Shown one piece after another: positions 5,130 to 11,775 of a stretch of DNA of 11,775 nucleotides. The stretch comes from a bacterium (GTDB taxonomy: Bacteria; Patescibacteriota; Minisyncoccia; Ryanbacterales; 2-02-FULL-48-12), in the NCBI GenBank assembly GCA_005239605.1, contig SBBS01000089.1, positions 1 to 11,775 on the forward strand, read 5' to 3'. The position numbers were made by a program, and so were the translations under genes. The notes beneath the pieces were generated by a model that made no database searches, was not told where the DNA came from, and saw nothing but the letters and a program-made list of their open reading frames with translations. Numbering within the stretch: the first letter of the stretch is position 1; every line of letters starts with the position of its first letter.

Positions 5130-5158
5130 AGTGTATCAGATTGATTATATAAAGTCAA
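5130..5158 (-). promoter_or_regulatory. Promoter in the epimerase 3' flank (cassette 1)
   Basis: On the minus strand TTGACT (5153-5158) and TACACT (5130-5135) are 17 nt apart, with TGA directly before the -10, an extended -10. The promoter begins about 18 nt after the epimerase stop and can only drive the roughly 62 nt up to the terminator at 5068-5087, or readthrough beyond it. Confidence 0.55.
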
Positions 5159-5176
5159 GCACCGAGGTGTGCATAC

Positions 5177-6091
5177 CTACGAAAGCTTATGCAACTTTTT
5201 TAGCGCCGCAATGCCGTCTTCAAACCGCACGCGCGGCTTCCATCCCAATAAACGCCGCGCGCGCGAAATATCAGCCAGCGTTTCCTTTGCTTCACCCAAC
5301 CGTTTAGGAATAAAAAGGGCAAGACCGCCGATGTGCCGCGCAACTTCCACAACGGAATAATTGCTATGGGTCCCCAGGTTTATCACTTCTCCTTTTCCCG
5401 CCTTTTTGCTCTTCATGGCGCATATATTGCCTCTCACGATGTCAGATACATGCGTATAATCGCGGCGTTTTATGCGGCCATCCCGCACAATCGGCAGGGG
5501 ACGACCCGCTAACCGCTCGCGGAAAAAAATTCCGATTACTGTCGCATACGCGCCATCGGCAAGCTGGCGCGGGCCGTACACATTGAAATACCTTAGCGAA
5601 ACGGTCGGTAATCCGTATAAACTGCTGAAGTTCTTGCAATACATCTCTCCAACCAATTTTTGTATCGCATACGGACTTTGCGGATTTGCTATCATATCCT
5701 CGCGAAGCGGCATGGATTTTTGCGTGCCGTATGCGGAAGACGAAGCAGAGTAAATAACTTTTTTTACTTTTGCATCGCGAGAAGCAACCAGCACATTCAA
5801 TGTTCCCGTAATGTTGCTTTCGTTGGATGAGCGCGGATCAATAATAGACGGCTGAATGCGAGCGTTTGCTGCCGCATGAAACACATACGCAACACCTTTA
5901 AACAGAGGGGCAATAGCTTCAAAATCACAAATGCTCGCCTGATGAAACACTGCTTTCGGGTTTATATTCTCTTTCTTGCCCGTTGAAAGATTATCTATCA
6001 GATGAACCTCATATCCTTCTTTTACAAGCGCATCGGTAAGATGAGATCCTATAAAACCCGCGCCTCCCGTTACAATTACTTTTGTTTTCAT
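5177..6091 (-). CDS. NAD-dependent nucleotide-sugar epimerase (extended SDR, UDP-hexose 4-epimerase type)
   Basis: A 304-residue extended short-chain dehydrogenase. The Rossmann motif TGGAGFIGSH is at 8-17, the Ser-rich active-site strand SASSSAYG at 115-122, and the catalytic Tyr/Lys pair is YAIQK (Y141, K145). RYFNVYGPRQ (167-176) and RRDYTHVSDIVRG (209-221) belong to the sugar-nucleotide-binding part. PQSPYAIQK and RYFNVYGPRQ resemble UDP-Glc/UDP-GlcNAc C4-epimerases (GalE, WbpP/TviC). The exact substrate cannot be fixed from sequence, and a 4,6-dehydratase is less likely. Its ATG overlaps the TGA of the preceding dehydrogenase gene (ATGA), with a partial AAGGA 10 nt upstream, indicating translational coupling. 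It is the last gene of the glycan operon and probably supplies an epimerised sugar donor. Confidence 0.92.
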   Translation of the reverse strand: MKTKVIVTGGAGFIGSHLTDALVKEGYEVHLIDNLSTGKKENINPKAVFHQASICDFEAIAPLFKGVAYVFHAAANARIQPSIIDPRSSNESNITGTLNVLVASRDAKVKKVIYSASSSAYGTQKSMPLREDMIANPQSPYAIQKLVGEMYCKNFSSLYGLPTVSLRYFNVYGPRQLADGAYATVIGIFFRERLAGRPLPIVRDGRIKRRDYTHVSDIVRGNICAMKSKKAGKGEVINLGTHSNYSVVEVARHIGGLALFIPKRLGEAKETLADISRARRLLGWKPRVRFEDGIAALKKLHKLS

Positions 6092-7062
6092 ATTTCTTTT
6101 ATCCTTTTTTCAATCCACTCTTTATCATGCATGCTTACATCATCTATGGTAAGATTTTGTTCCGCAAGCAATTCTTTATTGTATTCCCACATTGCTTCCA
6201 AAAAGCGAATGCCTTTTTCATACTGGTTTTTATGCGGATGCTGTTCGGGAAGTTTCTCCAAAAGCTCTTTTCCATGCGCGATGATCGCGCTCACGTCTTT
6301 TGGAAAACAATACCCTCCGAATCCGCGGTACAATCCGTGCGTCACATCAAGCCACGCGTCCCCGATGCGATGATCATGAGCAAGTATCATACGAACATTT
6401 TTATACTGCACAGACACATCCGCGCCGTTTCTTTTATATTCAGCGCTCATCAGATCGCAAAAATCCGCAAGCACATTTGCAAATGCAACTTTAAGCGCCC
6501 CAAATGTGTTTCCCGCGTATTTGCCCAGCTCCGCTTCCGTGGCATTTACGCGCGTAAATGTATAAGTGCCCAATGTGCCCGGCGAAGAAAAAAAAGCTTT
6601 CGGTAAAAGTTTCAACACCACGCTTGCCTGTTCGCGAGAACGCGCGGTATAGCCCATAATCTGCCGGTCAGGCCGAATCATATCTTCCCACGCCCGCGAT
6701 TCCGTAAGAAACTCCGGACTAAAAAGAAACGTATGTTGGGAATATACGCGCTGCATCCGCTCGGTAGTTCCGGGCGGTACGGTAGACTTCAATACAATCA
6801 CCTTTGGTTCTTTCAGTAAATGCACCGCGTTCTCCAGCGCCGATAGATCGCATGCGCCCGTATCACGGCGCCGCGGCGTTGGCACGCAAACAAAAACAAC
6901 TGACGCCGCATTTATGTCATCGGCATATCCTTTGGAAGAATCTTTATCAAACAAAAAAAGTTCCTTGCCGCGCTGATACTTTTGCTCCTCCAAAAAATAG
7001 CGCATAAGCTGTCCTCCCACCATGCCAATCCCCACAATACCTACAGATAATCGTTCCGTCAT
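6088..7062 (-). CDS. UDP-glucose/GDP-mannose dehydrogenase family protein, short form
   Basis: A 324-residue member of the family that oxidises UDP-sugars to UDP-uronic acids with two NAD+. The dinucleotide motif GIGMVG is at 11-16, followed by VFVCVPTPR (56-64), STVPPGTTE (93-101), SPEFLTE (115-121) and KYAGNTFGALK with the conserved Lys191. The catalytic-cysteine motif GFGGYCFPKD has Cys252 and Asp256. Usual family length is about 430-450. This protein lacks the C-terminal UDP-binding Rossmann domain and has a shortened N-terminal NAD domain, with only about 35 residues between GxGxxG and the VCVPTP strand. The catalytic residues remain, so activity is possible, but substrate binding must differ from that of the full-length enzymes. 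Coupled by ATGA overlap to the epimerase. Confidence 0.9.
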   Translation of the reverse strand: MTERLSVGIVGIGMVGGQLMRYFLEEQKYQRGKELFLFDKDSSKGYADDINAASVVFVCVPTPRRRDTGACDLSALENAVHLLKEPKVIVLKSTVPPGTTERMQRVYSQHTFLFSPEFLTESRAWEDMIRPDRQIMGYTARSREQASVVLKLLPKAFFSSPGTLGTYTFTRVNATEAELGKYAGNTFGALKVAFANVLADFCDLMSAEYKRNGADVSVQYKNVRMILAHDHRIGDAWLDVTHGLYRGFGGYCFPKDVSAIIAHGKELLEKLPEQHPHKNQYEKGIRFLEAMWEYNKELLAEQNLTIDDVSMHDKEWIEKRIKEI

Positions 7063-7071
7063 ATTCTTTTA

Positions 7072-7099
7072 ACGATACGATACTCACTAAAGTTTGCAA
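7072..7099 (-). promoter_or_regulatory. Possible internal promoter before the dehydrogenase gene
   Basis: In the 65-nt gap between the second ligase gene and the dehydrogenase, the minus strand has TTGCAA (7094-7099) and TATCGT (7072-7077) 16 nt apart, each four of six matches. TATCG is duplicated here. It is weak, and operon readthrough is equally likely. Confidence 0.25.
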
Positions 7100-7127
7100 A
7101 TATACACGCCAAGAAAATGATTGAAAA

Positions 7128-9368
7128 CTATTTCTGGAGCAAGGAGCGTAAAAATGCTTCCACCTCGGACTTTTTGTTTGGATCCAATTCTAAAACTTTA
7201 TAGGCCGCCATGCGCGCGTTTTCTATATCGTTGGCGTATTGATACAACGCGGCCAAATGCGCATAAAGCGCTGCGCGATAAGCAGGAGAATATGTTTGAC
7301 GTTCCTTATCGGCAAAAAGGACAATCATTTCCTGGATTTTAACCGCATCTTGGTAACGTTGCGTTTTAAAATAAGCATCGCGGATAGCTTCGTTGCGTAA
7401 TTCATCGCTTTTGCCAAACCAATCGCGTTCTTCTGCCTCGCGAACAGTGTTTCCTGTCTCAATCGCAAGAATCAACGCATTCAAATGGCCAAAGGAAAAA
7501 TTCGGCGCCATGCGCAGCACATAATCAATATACTCCCATGCCTTATCACTGTCTCCCTGCATCTTACGCGCTTGGGCAAGTTCCAAATAAATTTGCGGCC
7601 TTCCCGGAGACATATCCCGCGCACGCATAAAATCATCCTCTGCTTTCTTGGCAAACGATGCATCAAATTTCTGCGCCATCAAACTATAAAGCTCGCCCCG
7701 ATACATAACCCATTTTACATTTTTTGGCTCTGCCGTCATGTTTTCCGTCATCTTCTCTATCGCGTATTCTAAAAGCAGTCGAATTGATTCGGGAGAACGT
7801 TTTCCGCCTTGTTTGAGAAATTCAAATACATATTCCGCGGCAAATCTTCGCGCATCAACGGAATACTGTGTGCCGTATGAAATACTTTTTTCAAATTTCG
7901 CGATTGCCGCTTCATCTCCCCTCCCCGTACGAAGAAATTCCCACCCGCGATGCGCGGACATATTTGCAAAAAGCGGGCGCGCCGCGGCGAAATATCCCAC
8001 CGCACCCATCACAAGAATAGCAGCAGCCCCCATTGCAAAAAAACGCTGCGCATCGCTTGTATTTCTGATGCGCGCAACCGGCATATTTCGTTCCCCCCTC
8101 TGATAAAAATTGCAATAAGAAAATATAACCAGCACAACTGCCAACGAAGAGATGGTATCAAACGTAAAAAGATTTTGCGCAAGATGCGCGCCTATCACGG
8201 AACACATCATGGCCATATGCCAAAACGGCACAGTTTTCTCTCTCCATTTCCGGATTATCATGCTTCCCGCCGCGCCAAACATACCAAGGTAGGCAAGCAA
8301 ACCCGCTATGCCCGTGGTAGATCCATAATCAAAAATAAAACTATGCGCGCGATCAAACCACGGTTCTTGCGCAAACAATTCAGGGCGATAATGCATGTTA
8401 AAAAGGATGGGAAAATTTTCCGGTCCCCAACCAAAGAGAAACCGTTCCTTCCATCCTTCCCATGCGACACTCCAGACAAGAAAACGTCCGGTGGTTGTTC
8501 GGTTTTCCAACGAAAAATCAAGAAGTCCCGCAAAAGGTCCGGGAAGATAAGAAATACCGTCGGGAAAGAAAAACATCATGCTGCCAAACAGCAAGAAAAT
8601 AGAAATGACTGCCGCCCCCGTATATTTTTTAAGAATGTTGTTTTGCAATCCCCCTGTGCGTTCTTGCGGATTCCCGAAAAATAAAAATAGAAGCATGGCG
8701 ATGCCGCCGCCGCCCAAAAGCCCTACAATTCCCGCGCGCGCCTGCGTAAATACAAGCGCCCCTAAAAATAACAAAAAAAGCCCGCTATATAACCAAAAAC
8801 GTTTCGTAAAATGTTCTTCCTGTAATGCAAACATGCACACAAGAAAAAATACCGGCGCTATATAAGAAGAAAGATAGGCTGCGTTTCCAATAGTTGAAAT
8901 GCTTAATTCGCTCGCGGTAAACCCCTGCCATATGGCGACAACCGCCGCCAGCGCCGCACTGCCTATAACCACTTTCCACACCATTCGCCATTCCGCTTCT
9001 TTTTGTATAGTTGTTGAAAATAGCAAAAAAAATAAACCCGCATGCAGCCATGTTATAAAGCCAAACATCCGCTCGTATTCGGACCAAACGCTCCTAGACA
9101 CATCAACCCCCGCATAAGATGCAATGCCCATAATAAACAAAAAAATAGCAACGGCCCCGGTAACCGCCGAAAAACGAGGACGGTATTCCTTATCCGCAAC
9201 AGCAAGCAGAAGCCATATTGCAAATGCAAATTCGGTAATAACATAAAAAAGAATTGTTTTTATAAACGTGTAGGGAAAAAATACGCCATGCCAAAACACA
9301 AGCGGCACAAAAAATAACGCTGCCAGTATAAGAACAAAAATCGTTTTTTGCAGATTATTCGCTTTCAT
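7128..9368 (-). CDS. O-antigen ligase/polymerase-like membrane protein with TPR tail (copy 2)
   Basis: A 746-residue polytopic protein, a paralogue of the gene immediately upstream. About a dozen hydrophobic segments lie between residues 8 and 465. The Wzy/WaaL-type region shows SEYERMFGFITWLH (96-109), TQARAGIVG (208-216), and GRFLVWSVAWEGW...FLFGWGPENF (294-319). The periplasmic-loop signature FDRAHSFIFDYGSTTGIAGLL (338-358) has His342. The C-terminal 270 residues are soluble and helical with TPR-like repeats (about 590-625 and 698-731, ending AAYKVLELDPN). The family polymerises or transfers undecaprenyl-linked glycans on the outer face of the membrane. Polymerase, ligase and protein O-glycosyltransferase cannot be told apart here. 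Its start overlaps the upstream gene by 14 bp. There is no Shine-Dalgarno site, so translation is probably coupled. The HN of copy 1 is HS here. Confidence 0.87.
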   Translation of the reverse strand: MKANNLQKTIFVLILAALFFVPLVFWHGVFFPYTFIKTILFYVITEFAFAIWLLLAVADKEYRPRFSAVTGAVAIFLFIMGIASYAGVDVSRSVWSEYERMFGFITWLHAGLFFLLFSTTIQKEAEWRMVWKVVIGSAALAAVVAIWQGFTASELSISTIGNAAYLSSYIAPVFFLVCMFALQEEHFTKRFWLYSGLFLLFLGALVFTQARAGIVGLLGGGGIAMLLFLFFGNPQERTGGLQNNILKKYTGAAVISIFLLFGSMMFFFPDGISYLPGPFAGLLDFSLENRTTTGRFLVWSVAWEGWKERFLFGWGPENFPILFNMHYRPELFAQEPWFDRAHSFIFDYGSTTGIAGLLAYLGMFGAAGSMIIRKWREKTVPFWHMAMMCSVIGAHLAQNLFTFDTISSLAVVLVIFSYCNFYQRGERNMPVARIRNTSDAQRFFAMGAAAILVMGAVGYFAAARPLFANMSAHRGWEFLRTGRGDEAAIAKFEKSISYGTQYSVDARRFAAEYVFEFLKQGGKRSPESIRLLLEYAIEKMTENMTAEPKNVKWVMYRGELYSLMAQKFDASFAKKAEDDFMRARDMSPGRPQIYLELAQARKMQGDSDKAWEYIDYVLRMAPNFSFGHLNALILAIETGNTVREAEERDWFGKSDELRNEAIRDAYFKTQRYQDAVKIQEMIVLFADKERQTYSPAYRAALYAHLAALYQYANDIENARMAAYKVLELDPNKKSEVEAFLRSLLQK

Positions 9369-11628
9369 GAGAAGACGAAAACGAAGAAAAAAACTGTTCT
9401 AATTCCTTCCGATACTTTTCATCCCGCTCCACCAACTCTAATGCGATGCGGCGCGCCTCATCAAATTTACCAAGATCCGCCTTCGTTTGTACGAGAGCAA
9501 GATACAGACTATCCGGATATTTCTGAAATTCAAATATTACATCAAAAAACCGTTCACGACCCTGCACATCCTTGTTTCGCATGGCATAATCAATGACATT
9601 TTCCAGTTTTTCCGGTTCAAACCCCGCCTCCGGCGGAAACTCTGCCGTATTCCCCAAACTGCGAAATCGTTTAACCTGATTGATTGCTTTTTCAAAATCG
9701 TTATCCAAAATACTCACGGTAAGAAGCGAGTAAATGAAAGTATTGGGATGCGTCATCTGCCGGAAAATACTATCTAGCGTTTCGGACGCCCGATGAGTTT
9801 CACCGGTTACCAAATATGCTTCCGCAAGGCCGATATATGTGGAAGGATAGCGAGGAGCAATTGCAAGAGCGCGTTCATACACCGTGATTGCTTCATCGCG
9901 ATCTGCGGAGCTTTCGGCAACAACTGAACGAAGCTGATATAATTTCCCCAATGTGATGAGATGCCGGATGTTTTCCGGATTCCGCTCCACTTCCCGTTTT
10001 ATTTCCTCAATGCCGCGCGATAACAATATCAGCAAGTCCGATTTGGGAACCTTCTCCGACTTGCTTGCGGCAGAAAATACAATATCCACAAAACGTTCGC
10101 GCGCTTCAGAAACGCCGAACGTTTCTTCTTTGACGTTCGCGTCCAATTTATTTGTAAGATCAAAAACTGTTCTTCCGGTAGAAGCGGCGTTCAACATGGT
10201 AATGATGCCGCCAGCCGCGCGCATTTGTTTTGCGTGCATGGCAGCGGCCAGCGTGATACCCGCGATAATACAAAATGAAGCAGCTGCCATCGTAGCCCCT
10301 TGCTGATTCGGCAAAAAGTCGCTATTTTCCTTTTTATCCCACAGAAGGCTTTGCACCAATGCAAGAAACAGCGCAAAAAAGAGATAGGTAATAATGTTAT
10401 CAAATACGAACGTGTTCTGGGCAAGATATGCGGCAAGAAATCCAACCAGCGCAGCAACCGCAATGGAATGCGTCAAATGATTTCGCCACAACCGCCAGAG
10501 CCCATATAAACTTGATCCTATAACCAAGAGATACGCCAAAAACCCAACTATACCCGCAGCCACCAACCACTCTAAATGCATATTGTGCACACGATCAAAC
10601 CATGGCTCATTCCCATACAAATTTGGATTGTAATATTTGGCATACGGAATAATAAAATTTTCAGGACCCCACCCCAAAAACGGCCGTTCTTGGAACGCTT
10701 CTTTCGCAATACCCCAAATCATAAGCCGTGATCGAGCGGTAGATGACTGTATGTCTATATCAGCAAAACGATGCAACAACGGATAACGAGCCACAAGCGC
10801 GCTGTCACGCAACATATAAAAACCGACCAAGATAGCAATGCCGAAAACGATAACCCCGCCCATATAAGCCGCCAACCGCTTGTTGTCGCGAAGAGAAAAC
10901 AAAAAAAGCGCGACAACAACTGCCGCAAATCCCGCAACAAGCCCGATCAACGCGCCGCGCGTTCCGGTGTGGAGAAAAATATAAAATTCAAAAAAACCCA
11001 GAAAAGTATATACGGCGCGCCGCCAGATATGGCGCGTGGTAAAGAAAAGAAACCCAAGAATAAAAAAGTGAAACAAAAGATATGCCGCAAGATATATCTG
11101 ATTTCCTAAACGGGAAAAAATACCTATGCCCGAAACTCCCGCGGTAGAACCCGGTATTGTTATAACGCCGATCAGTTCCAGCAACCCATAAGTCGCAACA
11201 ATAAAACTTACCGCCGCTGAAACATGAAACGTAAGCCGCCAATCCGACACCGTATGAAACACGGAAGAAGCCATAAGAAAAAGCGCGGCTAAATGAAGAA
11301 AGGTAACCACGCCTTCCATTCGTTCATAGTTAGACCAAAAACTGTGATATGGATCCGCGCCGAAAATAGCGGCAAATCCTAATATGCTTATAAACCCAAG
11401 GAACGCCCATAATACAAATCCGCTCCGCGGGCGAAAACGAGGATTCACCACAATAAGCGCAAGCCAAAAACCAAATGTTATTTCCGTTACAATACGGAAG
11501 AAAAAATTCTTCCCCGTAATATAAGGAAAAAACCAGGTAGGCGCAACCACCAACGGAGTGAACAGCAACAGCCAAATGCCCGAGCGAACACTCCATAAAA
11601 GCGCTTTTGAGATAAAATTTTGCCGCAT
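9355..11628 (-). CDS. O-antigen ligase/polymerase-like membrane protein with TPR tail (copy 1)
   Basis: A 757-residue product if started at the ATG at 11628. A TTG 13 codons upstream also keeps the frame open, but it coincides with the predicted -35. About a dozen hydrophobic segments fill residues 15-465. Wzy/WaaL-type motifs are WSNYERMEGVVTFLH (98-112), HTGTRGALIG (220-229), SRLMIWGIAKEAF...FLGWGPENF (300-325), and the loop signature FDRVHNMHLEWLVAAGIVGFL (344-364) with His348. The soluble C-terminal part (about 500-757) carries TPR-like helices, clearest at ITVYERALAIAPRYPSTYIGLAEAYLVTGE (about 580-609). It is probably the first gene of the four-gene glycan operon. A role in surface polysaccharide assembly or glycosylation of surface or pilin proteins is inference. 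TPRs suggest partner-protein or chain-length interactions. Confidence 0.87.
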   Translation of the reverse strand: MRQNFISKALLWSVRSGIWLLLFTPLVVAPTWFFPYITGKNFFFRIVTEITFGFWLALIVVNPRFRPRSGFVLWAFLGFISILGFAAIFGADPYHSFWSNYERMEGVVTFLHLAALFLMASSVFHTVSDWRLTFHVSAAVSFIVATYGLLELIGVITIPGSTAGVSGIGIFSRLGNQIYLAAYLLFHFFILGFLFFTTRHIWRRAVYTFLGFFEFYIFLHTGTRGALIGLVAGFAAVVVALFLFSLRDNKRLAAYMGGVIVFGIAILVGFYMLRDSALVARYPLLHRFADIDIQSSTARSRLMIWGIAKEAFQERPFLGWGPENFIIPYAKYYNPNLYGNEPWFDRVHNMHLEWLVAAGIVGFLAYLLVIGSSLYGLWRLWRNHLTHSIAVAALVGFLAAYLAQNTFVFDNIITYLFFALFLALVQSLLWDKKENSDFLPNQQGATMAAASFCIIAGITLAAAMHAKQMRAAGGIITMLNAASTGRTVFDLTNKLDANVKEETFGVSEARERFVDIVFSAASKSEKVPKSDLLILLSRGIEEIKREVERNPENIRHLITLGKLYQLRSVVAESSADRDEAITVYERALAIAPRYPSTYIGLAEAYLVTGETHRASETLDSIFRQMTHPNTFIYSLLTVSILDNDFEKAINQVKRFRSLGNTAEFPPEAGFEPEKLENVIDYAMRNKDVQGRERFFDVIFEFQKYPDSLYLALVQTKADLGKFDEARRIALELVERDEKYRKELEQFFSSFSSSHESE

Positions 11629-11637
11629 GTGAATTAA

Positions 11638-11667
11638 ACTATAACATATCAAACCATAAAGGAACAA
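11638..11667 (-). promoter_or_regulatory. Promoter of the glycan operon, predicted 3-nt leader
   Basis: On the minus strand an extended -10 TGTTATAGT (11638-11646) is preceded at 18 nt by TTGTTC (11662-11667). The predicted start at about 11631 leaves roughly 3 nt before the ATG at 11628. This supports that ATG over the upstream TTG. Confidence 0.55.
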
Positions 11668-11775
11668 AAAGCTTCCTCATTAGACCTGTCCCTTAATAAA
11701 TTTTCGGCTAAAAATTCCCGAAATCTGGCCGGGGCTTGGTGAAAATTTCTTGCGTGAGCCCTGCTAGCGCTTCAA
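11668..11775. other. Unassigned window edge, possible repeat or gene end
   Basis: No complete gene is present. On the minus strand a frame open from the edge (11773) to TAG (11708) could be the last 21 codons of an upstream gene (ending DFGNF), but it is too short to judge. On the plus strand agacctgtccctta (11682-11695) is followed by overlapping short inverted repeats: AATTTT/AAAATT (11699-11716) and TTTCGG/CCGAAA (11702-11723). This arrangement is reminiscent of intergenic repeats, but only one copy is visible here. Confidence 0.3.

Noticed and set aside
5034..5130. Peptides encoded by the two short cassettes (10-codon GTG frame and 9-codon ATG frame)
   Set aside because: Both are too short, lack ribosome sites and have no composition signal; an RNA product is at least as likely.
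7950..8684. Plus-strand open frame of 244 codons, together with many other open frames opposite the four operon genes
   Set aside because: It is antisense to the second ligase gene and rich in Lys, Arg and His with no domain or ribosome site. It is a shadow of the real frame.
11629..11667. TTG start adding 13 residues to the first ligase protein
   Set aside because: The codon coincides with the predicted -35 element and an extended -10 lies between it and ATG 11628.
1..11775. tRNA, rRNA, transposase or toxin-antitoxin genes
   Set aside because: I looked on both strands in the gene-free stretches and saw no cloverleaf, rRNA motif or recognisable mobile-element or toxin sequence.

Overview
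This 11.8-kb window is a compact bacterial segment of moderate G+C with short AT-rich intergenic gaps. Its gene complement suggests a small-genome bacterium of the Candidate Phyla Radiation (Patescibacteria/Parcubacteria-like). The reasons are a SecA with an enlarged insertion in its first nucleotide-binding domain, a short-form ribosome hibernation factor, an autonomous Lys/Ala-rich 21-residue peptide gene, few Shine-Dalgarno sequences, and membrane polymerase/ligase proteins fused to TPRs. The assignment is inference; no rRNA or other phylogenetic marker RNA is present.

Layout. Positions 1-2801 hold secA (minus strand) with its terminator. A divergent intergenic region (2802-2961) separates it from a 72-aa winged-helix protein on the plus strand, the only plus-strand gene. 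It converges on hpf/raiA (minus) through a shared bidirectional terminator. Upstream of hpf is an independent 66-bp gene for a histone-H1-tail-like basic peptide, with its own promoter and terminator. Then come two AT-rich palindromes (3833-3906), one of which terminates murB. murB (3924-4916) carries an unusual 7-bp tandem repeat directly abutting a perfect 28-bp palindrome.

Between murB and the next gene (4917-5176) there is no convincing protein gene. It does contain two consecutive promoter-to-terminator cassettes with related terminators. They are candidate small RNAs, and the second may be an attenuated leader for murB.

Positions 5177-11628 form one minus-strand surface-polysaccharide or glycosylation operon, read in the order 11628 to 5177. 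It encodes a Wzy/WaaL-like membrane protein with a TPR tail, a paralogue of it overlapping by 14 bp, a shortened UDP-sugar dehydrogenase, and an NAD-dependent sugar epimerase overlapping by 4 bp (ATGA). The last two would supply nucleotide sugars and the first two would polymerise or transfer glycans at the membrane. The last 108 bases (11668-11775) hold no assigned gene and may be a repeat or the end of another gene.

Several genes (secA, hpf, the basic peptide, the first ligase gene) have a -10 element only 6-14 nt before the start codon, which predicts leaderless or nearly leaderless mRNAs. The small winged-helix gene instead has a consensus promoter, a leader of about 38 nt and a perfect Shine-Dalgarno sequence.
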